43,429 bases of DNA from RGIG2206 sp045579085 (GCA_045579085.1 JAZNLO010000003.1:1-43429); one strand, 5' to 3'. Numbered from the stretch's first letter, positions 21,897 through 30,135 are shown. Notes: generated by a model from the letters alone, not told the origin. Numbers and translations: made by a program.

Positions 21897-22730
21897 ATGA
21901 GCTATATAACAAAAGAAACTTCTAACGGTATTATAATTAGCGGTATAACCAGATTTGACCTTGAATCTACGCTTGATTGCGGTCAGGCGTTTCGTTGGGA
22001 GCAGCAAAACGGTAAATGGACAGCCGTTGCGCACTCTAAGCGCATATACTTGTCTGCAACCGATGATGGTATCTTAATCGAAGGCACAACACTTGATGAA
22101 TTCAATTCGATTTGGCGTGATTATTTTGACTTAGACAGGGATTACGACAAGATTGTAAGCACTATCTCAGTACACGATAAACTCAAGGAAATAAGCGAAT
22201 TTGCCGGCTCAATCAGAATATTAAAGCAAGACACGTGGGAAGCACTTTGCTCATTTATAATATCACAAAACAACAACATTCCCCGAATTAAAGGCATAAT
22301 AGAGCGGCTGTGTAAAGCCTACGGAGATGATATTGGCGACGGATACTCTTTTCCCTCGCCCGAAAGGCTTGCCAGTCTTACTGTTGAAGACCTTGCAGAT
22401 TTAAGAAGCGGATTTAGAGCAAAGTACATATTAGACGCAGCACAGAAGGTTGCAAGCTGTGAGGTTGACCTTAAAAAACTCAGCACAATACCACTTGAGG
22501 ATGCAATAAACGAGCTGACAAAAATCAAAGGCGTTGGAATAAAAGTTGCAAACTGCACCCTGCTTTTTGGTTGCGGCAGAATTGAGTGTTTTCCGGTTGA
22601 TGTGTGGATTAAACGGGCTATGGATACTTTGTTTGACGGCGAATTGCCGAAAGAAGCAGTTAAATACGCCGGAATCGTACAGCAATACATCTTCCATTAC
22701 GCAAGAATGACAAAGTTGAAGTTTGATTAA
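21897..22730 (+). CDS. 8-oxoguanine DNA glycosylase/AP lyase, Ogg1 family
   Basis: A 277-residue HhH-GPD superfamily enzyme that excises oxidised guanine. The N-terminal domain (1-110) has DCGQAFRW and TAVAHSKRIYLS, as in the OGG N domain. The central QDTWEALCSFIISQNNNIPRIKGIIERLC (in pieces: CSFIISQNNN and IPRIKGIIERLC) closely follows the eukaryotic Ogg1 pattern. The hairpin LTKIKGVGIKVANC carries the catalytic Lys, and CFPVDVWIKR carries the catalytic Asp. AlkA and MutY lack this combination, and no Fe-S cysteine loop is present. The start ATG at 21897 has GGTGAT 4-6 nt upstream and lies after the predicted transcription start, unlike the ATG at 21879. A Clostridium acetobutylicum Ogg of this type is characterised. 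Confidence 0.93.
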   Translation: MSYITKETSNGIIISGITRFDLESTLDCGQAFRWEQQNGKWTAVAHSKRIYLSATDDGILIEGTTLDEFNSIWRDYFDLDRDYDKIVSTISVHDKLKEISEFAGSIRILKQDTWEALCSFIISQNNNIPRIKGIIERLCKAYGDDIGDGYSFPSPERLASLTVEDLADLRSGFRAKYILDAAQKVASCEVDLKKLSTIPLEDAINELTKIKGVGIKVANCTLLFGCGRIECFPVDVWIKRAMDTLFDGELPKEAVKYAGIVQQYIFHYARMTKLKFD

Positions 22731-22762
22731 AAAAATCGGTGACAAATTGTCGCCGATTTTTT
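22731..22762 (+). terminator. Terminator of the glycosylase gene
   Basis: AAAAATCGGTGAC pairs with GTCGCCGATTTTT around AAATT, followed by further T. It begins at the base after the stop codon and separates this gene from the zinc-operon promoter 11 bp further on. The A run ahead of the stem makes it usable in both directions. Confidence 0.88.
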
Positions 22763-22773
22763 GGTATTATCGG

Positions 22774-22802
22774 TTGACACAAAACAACATATAATATATA
22801 AT
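22774..22802 (+). promoter_or_regulatory. Promoter of the zur-znu operon
   Basis: TTGACA (22774-22779), a 17-bp spacer and TATAAT (22797-22802): both boxes are perfect sigma-A consensus. The last base of the -10 box is the first base of the operator palindrome, so a bound Fur-type repressor would cover the start point near 22809. Confidence 0.88.
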
Positions 22803-22820
22803 ATGAGAATAATTCTCATA
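22802..22820 (+). promoter_or_regulatory. Fur/Zur-type operator, perfect 9-1-9 palindrome
   Basis: TATGAGAAT-A-ATTCTCATA is a perfect inverted repeat about a single central base. Its core TGAGAAT-N-ATTCTCA has the 7-1-7 form of Fur-family operators. It lies over the predicted transcription start of an operon whose first gene is a Fur-family protein, so autorepression in the presence of metal is expected. The exact metal is inferred from the downstream znu genes. Confidence 0.85.
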
Positions 22821-22833
22821 TTGCGAGGTTAAT

Positions 22834-23232
22834 ATGAAATCTGAATACAACACAAAACAAAAGCAGCTCTTAATTGAGTATTTGAAAAACAACTCTCAAA
22901 AGCAATTTACAATTCAGCAAATTGCTGAGGAAATATGTGCGAAATCAAAAATCGGTAAAAGCACTGTCTACAGGCTTATATCAAAGCTTACTGATGACGG
23001 GATTATTATGCGTTATGTGAATGACAGCAACAACAAGGTAGTTTATCAGTATGTTGATATTAATAACGGCTGCAACCATCATTTTCACCTGAAATGCTCA
23101 GACTGCGGCAGAACTGTTCACCTTGATAATAAAGAGGCAGAATCAGCAATCTTAAGCATACTGAGTAAAAATGAATTTTGCATGGACGAAAATAAAACTA
23201 TGCTGTTTGGCAAGTGCAGAGAGTGCAAATAA
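22834..23232 (+). CDS. Fur-family metal-dependent regulator, probably Zur
   Basis: A 132-residue winged-helix repressor. The DNA-binding domain (1-80) includes FTIQQIAEEI and KIGKSTVYRLISKL, the recognition helix with the family S-T-V-Y-R. The dimer and metal domain has CNHHFHLKCSDCG (about 86-98), a His-rich regulatory site joined to the first Cys pair, and CREC at the very C-terminus, the second pair of the structural Zn(Cys)4 site. The regulator is short but complete. ATG at 22834 follows GAGG. It is the first gene before znuA, znuC and znuB, with 11 bp to the znuA start, and a palindrome lies over its promoter. The zinc-uptake operon favours Zur over Fur, PerR or Mur. Confidence 0.9.
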   Translation: MKSEYNTKQKQLLIEYLKNNSQKQFTIQQIAEEICAKSKIGKSTVYRLISKLTDDGIIMRYVNDSNNKVVYQYVDINNGCNHHFHLKCSDCGRTVHLDNKEAESAILSILSKNEFCMDENKTMLFGKCRECK

Positions 23233-23243
23233 CGGAGGCTCTG

Positions 23244-24197
23244 ATGAAAAAATTACTTAGTATTCTAATATCTGTTCTGTTGATTGCATCGGTTTTGATT
23301 GGCTGTGGTGATATCAGTTCCGATAATAACAGCGGTAAACTAAGCATTGTTTGCACTATTTTCCCGCAATATGACTTTTGCAAAGAAATCGGCGGAGATT
23401 TAGTTGATGTTTCTATGCTCATTTCACCCGGCGCTGATATTCACGGCTATGAGCCGTCCATTTCCGACATACAAAGAATAAACAATGCAGATTTATTTAT
23501 TTATTGCTCAGGCGAGTCTGAGGGCTGGGCAACTGATATAATTAAAACAATCTCAGACAAAACAAAAGCGCTTGATATTACAAAGTGTGTAGAGCTTCTG
23601 GATGAAGAAAGTGTTGAGGGAATGGAATCTGACGGGCATCATCACGATGAACATAGTGACGATGCAGAAAAATTCGACGAGCACGTCTGGACTTCTCCTG
23701 TATATGCAAAAAGCATAGTGTCACAAATCAGTGAAGCTATGTGCAAAATCGACTCTAATAACAAAGATAAATATATAATAAACACAAACAATTATTTAGC
23801 TAAGCTTGACGAGCTTGACAGTAAATTCAAGGATGCGGTTACCAGTGGCACAAAGGACACACTGGTTTTCGCAGACCGCTTCCCTTTCAGGTATTTATTA
23901 GAAGAATATGATTTGAATTATTACGCAGCATTTAAGGGCTGCTCATCTGAGTCAGAGCCGTCACTTTCAACCGTTTCATTCTTAATTAACAAAACAAAAG
24001 AACTTGAAATTAAAACAGTGTTATATACCGAAACCTCTGACCAAAAAACCGCCGATATAATCTGCGAAGCAACAGGTGCTAACAAAGCCTTGTTACACTC
24101 ATGTCACAATCTCACAAAGGATGAAATCAAGTCCGGAAAGACGTATTTGAGTCTTATGAATGAGAATGTTGAAACCATAAAGGAGGCACTTAAATAA
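23244..24197 (+). CDS. znuA: Zinc ABC transporter substrate-binding lipoprotein ZnuA/AdcA-like
   Basis: A 317-residue cluster A-I (TroA-type) lipoprotein on the outer face of the membrane. The signal peptide MKKLLSILISVLLIASVLIGC ends with lipobox LIGC (Cys21). Metal ligands are probable at IHGYEPSISD (first His), the DEHVWTSP motif, with the second His, and the later segments ADRFPFRYLLEEY and VLYTETSDQKTAD (Glu/Asp). A His/Asp-rich loop around residues 131-150, containing HHHDEH, is the zinc-gathering loop typical of ZnuA and not of manganese binders. The start ATG at 23244 has GGAGG 7 nt upstream; a longer frame starting at 23214 lies inside the regulator gene. It overlaps znuC by one base (TAATG). 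Confidence 0.95.
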   Translation: MKKLLSILISVLLIASVLIGCGDISSDNNSGKLSIVCTIFPQYDFCKEIGGDLVDVSMLISPGADIHGYEPSISDIQRINNADLFIYCSGESEGWATDIIKTISDKTKALDITKCVELLDEESVEGMESDGHHHDEHSDDAEKFDEHVWTSPVYAKSIVSQISEAMCKIDSNNKDKYIINTNNYLAKLDELDSKFKDAVTSGTKDTLVFADRFPFRYLLEEYDLNYYAAFKGCSSESEPSLSTVSFLINKTKELEIKTVLYTETSDQKTADIICEATGANKALLHSCHNLTKDEIKSGKTYLSLMNENVETIKEALK

Positions 24198-24862
24198 TGC
24201 CGCAAATCTCTTGCAAAAACGTATCAATAACATATAAAGATAACGTTGTAGTTAAAGACCTCTCGTTTGATATATCTGCAGGCGAATATGTTTGCATTGT
24301 TGGAAAAAACGGAACAGGTAAAAGCTCAATAGTCAAGGCTATTCTTGGTTTAACCAAGCACAGCGGCCATATTAAATTCTGCAACGGACTTAAGCAAGCC
24401 GAGATAGGTTATCTGCCACAGCAATCAGAATCACAAGAGGACTTCCCTGCCAGCGTATTTGAAGTTGTGCTATCGGGAAGGCTTAATCAGCGCGGTTTAA
24501 AGCCGTTCTACTCGAAAGAGGACAAGAAAGCGGTTTATGCAGCGCTTGAAAAGTTAAACGCACTTAACTTGAAAGACAAGAGCTTTAGAGACCTCTCGGG
24601 CGGTCAGAAGCAACGCGCTCTGCTTGCAAGAGCAGTTTGTGCCACAGTAAAGGTGCTCATTCTGGACGAGCCCGTGTCCGCACTCGACAGCACCGCCACA
24701 AACGATATGTATGGGCTGATAAAGAAGCTTAACGAGCTTGGAATTACAATAATAATGATAACTCACGATATAGAAAATGCAGTTAAATATGCAGACAAAA
24801 TTCTGATGTTAAACGAGGATTCTTACTCATATTCAACAGCAAGCGAATTTTCAAAAGATTAA
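24197..24862 (+). CDS. znuC: Zinc ABC transporter ATP-binding protein
   Basis: A 221-residue cytoplasmic ATPase that drives zinc import. Walker A is GKNGTGKSS (about residues 37-45), the Q loop is at GYLPQQSE, the ABC signature is LSGGQKQR, Walker B is VLILDEP followed by the D loop SALDS, and the H loop is MITHD. Size fits ZnuC/AdcC. ATG at 24197 overlaps the znuA stop, and the AAGGAGG at 24181-24187 sits inside the end of znuA. The permease follows after 24 bp. Neighbours define the substrate; the protein alone would only say class 3 metal ABC ATPase. Confidence 0.95.
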   Translation: MPQISCKNVSITYKDNVVVKDLSFDISAGEYVCIVGKNGTGKSSIVKAILGLTKHSGHIKFCNGLKQAEIGYLPQQSESQEDFPASVFEVVLSGRLNQRGLKPFYSKEDKKAVYAALEKLNALNLKDKSFRDLSGGQKQRALLARAVCATVKVLILDEPVSALDSTATNDMYGLIKKLNELGITIIMITHDIENAVKYADKILMLNEDSYSYSTASEFSKD

Positions 24863-24886
24863 AACTATAATTACAAGGAAGCACTT

Positions 24887-25756
24887 ATGAACAATTTTTT
24901 CGACACCTTAATCGGTTATTTAAATGACCCATATATATCCAAGCTAATTTGGAAAGCGTTAGCGGTGGGTATTCCCGTTGCGCTTTGCGCCTCGCTGCTT
25001 GGTGTAACGCTTGTACTCAAGCGTTACTCAATGATTGGCGATGGTTTGTCCCACGTTGGATTTGGAGCTTTAGCTATCGCAACAGCTTTGAATATGGGCA
25101 CTCAAAACAGTTATGGACTCAACACCATATTTATCACGCTACCGATTGTTATTATTGCCGCATTCTTCCTTTTGAGAATGTCGCACAACAGCAAAGTTAA
25201 AGGCGATGCCGCAATAGCTCTCATCTCAACCGGTGCGATTGCGATTGGATATATTATATACAACTTAAGCGAAAACGGTGAGCCTGCAGATGTATGCAGC
25301 AGCCTGTTTGGAAAGAGCACTATAATCTATATCGATGATTTGGTTGTGCCGATTGCAATAGGTTTGGCTGTAGCCGTGCTAACCTTGTATTTCCTCTCTT
25401 ATTCAAAGATATTTTCTATCACTTTTGACGAGGATTTTGCATATGCAACAGGGGTTAAAGTTAAGAGGTATAATATGCTTATCGCCCTACTTACTGCTGT
25501 AACAATCGTGCTCGGAATGCAGCTTGTAGGTGCAGTTATGATATCGGGTCTCGTTGTATTCCCCACTGTTACTGCAATGCGAATCAGCAAAAGCTTTAAA
25601 GGCGTTGTAATATTCTCAGGTATAATTTCAGTTATAAGCTTTGTGCTTGGGTTTATTATTGCTGCGGTGTACAGCATTCCTGTCGGCCCAAGCGTTATAG
25701 CAATTAATCTTATTGCTTATATTGCGATTTGGCTTGTTACTAAGATTAGAGGATAA
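24887..25756 (+). CDS. znuB: Zinc ABC transporter permease
   Basis: A 289-residue integral membrane protein of the ABC-3 family with about eight hydrophobic helices. Family features include SMIGDGLSHVGFGALAIA near residue 50, where an H-x-x-x-G pattern is conserved, GDAAIALISTGAIAIGYI, and the LVGAVMISGLVVFPTVTA motif near residue 206. ATG at 24887 follows AAGGAAG. It is the last gene of the zinc operon. Its stop is immediately followed by a terminator shared with the convergent radC gene. Confidence 0.95.
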   Translation: MNNFFDTLIGYLNDPYISKLIWKALAVGIPVALCASLLGVTLVLKRYSMIGDGLSHVGFGALAIATALNMGTQNSYGLNTIFITLPIVIIAAFFLLRMSHNSKVKGDAAIALISTGAIAIGYIIYNLSENGEPADVCSSLFGKSTIIYIDDLVVPIAIGLAVAVLTLYFLSYSKIFSITFDEDFAYATGVKVKRYNMLIALLTAVTIVLGMQLVGAVMISGLVVFPTVTAMRISKSFKGVVIFSGIISVISFVLGFIIAAVYSIPVGPSVIAINLIAYIAIWLVTKIRG

Positions 25757-25787
25757 AAAAAGCACCTGCCTAATTTAGCAGATGCTT
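25754..25787 (-). terminator. Terminator between znuB and radC
   Basis: On the minus strand AAGCATCTGC pairs with GCAGGTGCTT and is followed by TTTTTTATCC, a proper terminator for radC. On the plus strand the same stem ends TTAAGCTTACTTTCT, a poorer T tract, so termination of znuB may be less efficient. Confidence 0.85.
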
Positions 25788-25791
25788 AAGC

Positions 25792-26484
25792 TTACTTTCT
25801 ATTTCTTGGCGCCTCTAAATCACCTATCGAAACATACCCGTCATTCGTAACAATAATATGGTCAACCAGTTTGACCCCGATTAGCTTCAACGCTTCACGC
25901 ATAGCTCTCGTTGTTAGCATATCGTCGATAGACGGCTTCAGACTACCACTTGGATGGTTGTGAGCAATAATAGCGCACGATGCGTTTGATTTAAGCGCAG
26001 CATCAACTGCTTTTCTGGTGCTTACTTCTGTAAAACTGACAGTGCCCGTAGATATCTCATCAAATTTGAGAAACTTCAAATTCGAGTCAAGGCTAATCAG
26101 AGAAAACACTTCTTCAGTTTTATGCTTGCACCTTGCCTGAACAAACTCAGCAACCTCTTTTGCACCGCTAAGCTTTAATTTAGGCTGCAACTTGATTTCA
26201 TCATAATATTTAGACACAGCAGGAATCATTTTGATAAGCGTTGCCGTGTGGCTTCCGACTCCATCAACAGCGCACAAATCTTCATATGATGCATCAAGAA
26301 CCTTATCAAACGAGCCGAAGGTGTTTATAAGCTTGTGGGCCAACTCGTTAGTATCACCTTGAGGAATTGAAAAGAACAAGAGCATTTCCATAACTAAGTG
26401 CTGTTCAAACGAATCCAGACCGTGACTTAGAAATCTGTTTTTCACTCTCGAACGGTGATTTTTATGTATATTTTCCTTAGACAA
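25792..26484 (-). CDS. radC: RadC family protein (JAMM/MPN+ metalloprotease-like)
   Basis: A 230-residue protein. The N-terminal half has helix-hairpin-helix motifs (FSIPQGDTNELA and LCAVDGVGSHTATLI). The C-terminal half is a JAB1/MPN domain with AIIAHNHPSGSLKPSIDD (about residues 170-187), which holds the H-x-H-P-S-G and Asp zinc ligands. Although named for DNA repair, RadC proteins have no confirmed repair activity; some relate to transformation or mobile elements. TTG at 26484 is the start, since AAGGAGAT lies 6-8 nt upstream and there is no ATG nearby. It stands alone between convergent znuB and divergent rluA, with no sign of an integrated element. Confidence 0.92.
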   Translation of the reverse strand: MSKENIHKNHRSRVKNRFLSHGLDSFEQHLVMEMLLFFSIPQGDTNELAHKLINTFGSFDKVLDASYEDLCAVDGVGSHTATLIKMIPAVSKYYDEIKLQPKLKLSGAKEVAEFVQARCKHKTEEVFSLISLDSNLKFLKFDEISTGTVSFTEVSTRKAVDAALKSNASCAIIAHNHPSGSLKPSIDDMLTTRAMREALKLIGVKLVDHIIVTNDGYVSIGDLEAPRNRK

Positions 26485-26559
26485 TTTATTATCTCCTTAG
26501 ATTTTATAACCTAATTATATATCACAAATTTTAATTTTTAAAGTACTTTAGGGTGGATT

Positions 26560-27528
26560 ATGAAAAAAATTGTTATCACTAAAAATGATTCTAATCAAAG
26601 ACTTGATAAGTTTATATCTAAGTCCTTTGATAATATGCCCAAGTCGCTTATGTATAAGTATATAAGAAAAAAGAGAATCAAGCTAAACAATAAAAAAGCA
26701 GATATCTCAACCATACTCAACGAGGGCGATATATTAACCCTTTACATTAACGATGAGCTGCTTGAGCCGTCTAAGCCTAAATACGATTTTCTCTCTGCGC
26801 CAATAAGACTGGATATAGTCTATGAAGATGACAATATAATGCTCATAAACAAACCTGAAGGGCTAATAGTCCACCCCGACGACAGCGAATACAGAGATAC
26901 GCTCATAATGCGAATTCAACATTATTTGTATGACAAAGGCGAATACAATCCCGACAACGAGCAGTCGTTCAAGCCATCGCTTGTAAACAGAATAGATAGA
27001 AACACAAGCGGTATTGTAATTGCCGCAAAGAACGCTACTGCGCTAAGAATACTTAACAAAAAGCTAAAGGATAGAGAAATAGACAAATATTATCTCTGCA
27101 TCGTACACAACAAGCCGAAGAAGCAGTCAGGCACCCTAACCGGATATCTTTCAAAGAATGAGAATAAAAACATCGTAAAGGTATCTAACAAGCAAGACGA
27201 TGATGCAAAAACAATTAAAACCTATTACGAAACATTAGCAACCAAAAACAATCTTTCACTCGTAAAAATCAAGCTGCTAACAGGCAGAACTCATCAGATT
27301 AGAGCTCATATGGCGTCTATCGGATGCCCACTCTTAGGCGATGGCAAGTACGGCATAAATAAAAACGACCGAAAAAAAGGCTTCACGCACCAAGCATTGT
27401 GCTCTTATAAGCTTAAATTCGCCTTTACTACAGATGGCGGCGAGCTTGATTATCTAAATTCACAGGAATTTACAGTAAAACGCATATGGTTTGTTGAAGA
27501 ATTATTCAGTGATTTTATAATCGACTAA
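26560..27528 (+). CDS. RluA-family 23S rRNA pseudouridine synthase
   Basis: A 322-residue RNA-modifying enzyme. An N-terminal S4 RNA-binding domain covers residues 1-75 (QRLDKFISKSF, then KYIRKKRIKLNNKKA). The catalytic domain has VYEDDNIMLINKPEGLIVHP, the catalytic Asp in LVNRIDRNTSG (about residue 142) and LLTGRTHQIRAHMASIGCPLLGDGKYG in two parts (GRTHQIRAH, then GDGKYG). RluC and RluD both share this layout, so the target uridines cannot be told from sequence. ATG at 26560 follows AGGGTGG. The 3' end overlaps the convergent tcdA by 27 bp. It has no operon partner. Confidence 0.93.
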   Translation: MKKIVITKNDSNQRLDKFISKSFDNMPKSLMYKYIRKKRIKLNNKKADISTILNEGDILTLYINDELLEPSKPKYDFLSAPIRLDIVYEDDNIMLINKPEGLIVHPDDSEYRDTLIMRIQHYLYDKGEYNPDNEQSFKPSLVNRIDRNTSGIVIAAKNATALRILNKKLKDREIDKYYLCIVHNKPKKQSGTLTGYLSKNENKNIVKVSNKQDDDAKTIKTYYETLATKNNLSLVKIKLLTGRTHQIRAHMASIGCPLLGDGKYGINKNDRKKGFTHQALCSYKLKFAFTTDGGELDYLNSQEFTVKRIWFVEELFSDFIID

Positions 27529-28200
27529 ATCCTTTACAACCTTACCGGCTATAAGCAAGCCAGCAACTGACGGCACAAATGAAACACTACCCGGTGTTCT
27601 ATCCTCAGTGTTTTGCGGCTTAATAGCCTGTTCTGTTGAGAAAAGAACCTGTAGATGCTCGATATTGCGTTTTCTAAGTTCTGCTCTCATAACTCTCGCA
27701 AGCGGACAGGTATGGGTTTTAGATATATCAGTGATTTGAAATTTTGACGCGTCAAGCTTGTTACCCGTGCCCATACAAGAAATTATTTGTAAATTATGTT
27801 TTGTAGCTATTTCGGCAATCTTAAGTTTTGCCGTTATATTGTCGATAGCATCCACAACATAATCTATACTGTCACAAAAGAAATCAACAGCGTTATCAGC
27901 CGTGACAAATTCGCACTTTGCGATAACTTCACAGTTTGGGTTTATGTCGAGCACACGAGCCTTTGCTACCTCAACCTTTTTCATTCCAACCGTTGATTCA
28001 AGCGCAATGAGTTGCCTGTTAATGTTAGATAATGACACAACATCATTATCAACAATAGTCAACCTTCCAATCCCGCTTCTGGCTAAGGCCTCTATCACAT
28101 ACGAGCCTACTCCACCAACGCCAAAAACTATAACGTGCTTATTATAAAGCTCATCAGCTCTATCTCCAAAGATAAGCTTTGTTCTTTCAAATCTATTCAA
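27502..28200 (-). CDS. tcdA: tRNA threonylcarbamoyladenosine dehydratase (TcdA/CsdL)
   Basis: A 232-residue E1-like enzyme of the ThiF/MoeB superfamily. It cyclises t6A37 in tRNA to ct6A using ATP. The nucleotide-binding motif is VFGVGGVGSYVIEALARSG (about residues 25-43), followed by DNDVVSLSNINRQ with the arginine finger, DAIDNITAKL and CPLARVMRAEL. C-terminal GSVSFVPSVAGLLIAG is typical of TcdA and differs from ThiF. There are no CxxC zinc pairs. The start is TTG at 28200 with GAGGTGAT 3 nt upstream of the spacer; no ATG is available. It overlaps rluA by 27 bp at the 3' end. trmO elsewhere in the window also acts on the t6A37 position, though the two are not linked. Confidence 0.92.
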   Translation of the reverse strand: MNRFERTKLIFGDRADELYNKHVIVFGVGGVGSYVIEALARSGIGRLTIVDNDVVSLSNINRQLIALESTVGMKKVEVAKARVLDINPNCEVIAKCEFVTADNAVDFFCDSIDYVVDAIDNITAKLKIAEIATKHNLQIISCMGTGNKLDASKFQITDISKTHTCPLARVMRAELRKRNIEHLQVLFSTEQAIKPQNTEDRTPGSVSFVPSVAGLLIAGKVVKDLVDYKITE

Positions 28201-28210
28201 GATATCACCT

Positions 28211-28241
28211 CAAAACAAATGCGCTGTTAAAACAGCGCATT
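28211..28241 (-). terminator. Terminator of the AI-2E family permease gene
   Basis: On the minus strand AATGCGCTGTT pairs perfectly with AACAGCGCATT, followed by TGTTTTG. It starts 7 bp after the permease stop and ends just before the ribosome binding site of tcdA. The plus strand also has a T tract, but there is no plus-strand gene to end here. Confidence 0.85.
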
Positions 28242-28247
28242 TTTATT

Positions 28248-29444
28248 TTACTGTTCGTCAGTGTCAACTTCCATTTGATTAGAATTATAATAATCTGTGT
28301 TAGTAGGTATTCCCTTTTTAACTAATTTCTTATTAACAATTCTGGCTAATACAAAGAAAATTGTTGCCAACACAGGAACTCCGACTACCATACCGATAAA
28401 GCCAAACAGTCCGCCGCCGACCAAAATCGCAACAATAACCCAGAATGCAGACAATCCTGTGGTATCTCCAAGAATTGCAGGGCCGATAAAGTTACCGTCA
28501 AGCTGCTGAATAACTAATATAATCACAATAAACAGCAAGCCTTTAATCGGGTCAATTAACAGTATAAGCGCAGCGCTTGGTATCGCACCAATAAACGGGC
28601 CAAAATACGGAATAACATTCGTAACGCCAACAATTACGCTTACAAGCAGCGGATAAGGTATTTTGAAAATCCACATTACAACAAAGCACAAAACACCAAT
28701 AATAGCAGAATCTATAATCTTACCAATTATGAATCCGCTCATAATACGATGAGCCTCTCTTGTGGTTATAAGTGCTGTATTAACCTTATTTCTTTCAAAA
28801 AAGGCATACATAAGCTTTTTAATCTGTGCGCAAAGCACTTCTTTACTTGCTAAAACATATATAGCTGTAAGAACTCCTACCAATACATCTAAGGTTACGT
28901 TGAGCGCAACCATAACGCCGTTTGAAATCTGAGTAATTGTAGAGAGCCAGTTAGCCGACTCAACCCAATTTTTAGCCGCGCCAAGTACACCCTTGCCGAC
29001 TGATTCAATTATACCGTGCTCGTCCATTGCACTGTTGTACCAAGTAATCACGCTGTCGATTTTGCTCGGTAATGAATTGACGAGTCCTACAAGGCTTGTA
29101 ATCAGGCTGGGTATAATTAAGTAACAAATCATCGCTACTATGCCAAAGCCAAACACGAAAGCTACAAAAATTGATATGCCTCTGCCAAGTCCAAACAGCA
29201 GCTTTTCTTTTTTAATAAACTTTTTCAGCAGCTTATTTAAATGCTTCTCAACAAACTTAACAATAGGATTGAGCAAATATGCAACTACAAAAGCTATTGT
29301 TATCGGCTTTATTACATCAAGAACAAAAGCAAAATAGTTGTTTACAAGCAGATAATTAAAAATGCAAACACAAGCCGCAACAACAAAGCATTTTAGTAAA
29401 AATTTAGGTCTTTTAGATACGACCTTTGATTCATTTTCTTTCAT
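28248..29444 (-). CDS. AI-2E family transporter (PF01594-type permease)
   Basis: A 398-residue polytopic membrane protein with about eight hydrophobic segments. Two lie near the N-terminus, one follows a basic KKFIKKEK loop, and a long amphipathic stretch precedes the C-terminal core. The C-terminal half has IFKIPYPLLVSVIVGVTNVIPYFGPFIGAIP, in pieces VTNVIPYFGP and FIGAIPSAA, then LDGNFIGPAILG and LVGGGLFGFIGMVVGVP, which are characteristic of the family. Members include TqsA (AI-2 export) and YtvI-type proteins of unknown substrate; the substrate cannot be read from sequence. The C-terminal tail is hydrophilic and acidic (EVDTDEQ). ATG at 29444 follows GGGGTAAC. It lies 19 bp after the lipoprotein gene. 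Confidence 0.9.
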   Translation of the reverse strand: MKENESKVVSKRPKFLLKCFVVAACVCIFNYLLVNNYFAFVLDVIKPITIAFVVAYLLNPIVKFVEKHLNKLLKKFIKKEKLLFGLGRGISIFVAFVFGFGIVAMICYLIIPSLITSLVGLVNSLPSKIDSVITWYNSAMDEHGIIESVGKGVLGAAKNWVESANWLSTITQISNGVMVALNVTLDVLVGVLTAIYVLASKEVLCAQIKKLMYAFFERNKVNTALITTREAHRIMSGFIIGKIIDSAIIGVLCFVVMWIFKIPYPLLVSVIVGVTNVIPYFGPFIGAIPSAALILLIDPIKGLLFIVIILVIQQLDGNFIGPAILGDTTGLSAFWVIVAILVGGGLFGFIGMVVGVPVLATIFFVLARIVNKKLVKKGIPTNTDYYNSNQMEVDTDEQ

Positions 29445-29463
29445 ATGTCAGTTACCCCAATGT

Positions 29464-30135
29464 TTAATCATTAGTTTCGTAATCAGTCCAAATAGGTGCG
29501 TAGTAAGCACTTGTTGCGCACAATATTTCGTTTTCAAAAAAGAATGAAATATAATATTCGCCAAACTGATATTTAACCTGATGGATGCCCTCAGGTTGCC
29601 CAGGCAAGAAGAACAGACTCTCTGCATCTGCAACCGTGTCAATAATAGGCTCAGCTTTTATTGATTCTTTTACTTCATCAATATCAGTTATACCAACGCT
29701 GTAACTAAACGGGTCACCGAAAAATGCAATATAGGCTATTCCCTGTTCCTCAAGCCAATTGCGATAGTAATACTTAGCCTCACCCGTTACCATTCTGATT
29801 GTAGAATCTCCGTCGATAACAAGCTCTGAGCCGTCATAGGAATGGTCGTGGTCGTGCTCCTCATCAGATTCCTCTGGCAACAGGTTGTCCCAATATTCAT
29901 CATCACCGTAGTGATAAGCCGCTTTAACATCATCAATCGGTGTTTTCAATTTGAACTCACAGCCGTAAATTTCGCCATTTTTTATATAATTCTCAACCGA
30001 AATATATACCTTTTCGGGCTTAGATGAAACAGCCGCACTGGAAGTGTCATCCTTATCACCAAACTGGGCACAAGCGGTTAAACTAAAAATTAAAACTACT
30101 GCAAGTGCAAAAGCCATTATCTTTTTGATGCTCAT
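29464..30135 (-). CDS. Lipoprotein with an acidic, His-rich loop; function unknown
   Basis: A 223-residue surface lipoprotein. The signal peptide MSIKKIMAFALAVVLIFSLTAC ends in lipobox LTAC (Cys22), followed by a short Ser/Asp linker. The mature part begins VYISVENYIKNGEIYGCEF. Near residues 88-105 lies an acidic His stretch (DEEHDHDHSYD), similar in composition to a zinc-binding loop. The rest contains aromatic beta-like segments, for instance KYYYRNWLEEQGIAYIAFFG and KYQFGEYYISFFFENE. I do not recognise the family, and it does not follow the ZinT pattern. ATG at 30135 has AAGGAGG upstream. It follows pncB by 12 bp and precedes the AI-2E permease, so the three may be co-transcribed. Metal binding is inference. 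Confidence 0.8.
   Translation of the reverse strand: MSIKKIMAFALAVVLIFSLTACAQFGDKDDTSSAAVSSKPEKVYISVENYIKNGEIYGCEFKLKTPIDDVKAAYHYGDDEYWDNLLPEESDEEHDHDHSYDGSELVIDGDSTIRMVTGEAKYYYRNWLEEQGIAYIAFFGDPFSYSVGITDIDEVKESIKAEPIIDTVADAESLFFLPGQPEGIHQVKYQFGEYYISFFFENEILCATSAYYAPIWTDYETND

Noticed and set aside
25792..26484. radC as a sign of a mobile element
   Set aside because: RadC genes can mark islands, but no integrase, transposase, repeat or composition shift is seen nearby.
29464..30135. Lipoprotein as a ZinT/AdcAII-type zinc protein
   Set aside because: Apart from the acidic His loop, the sequence lacks the ordered lipocalin-like ZinT motifs.
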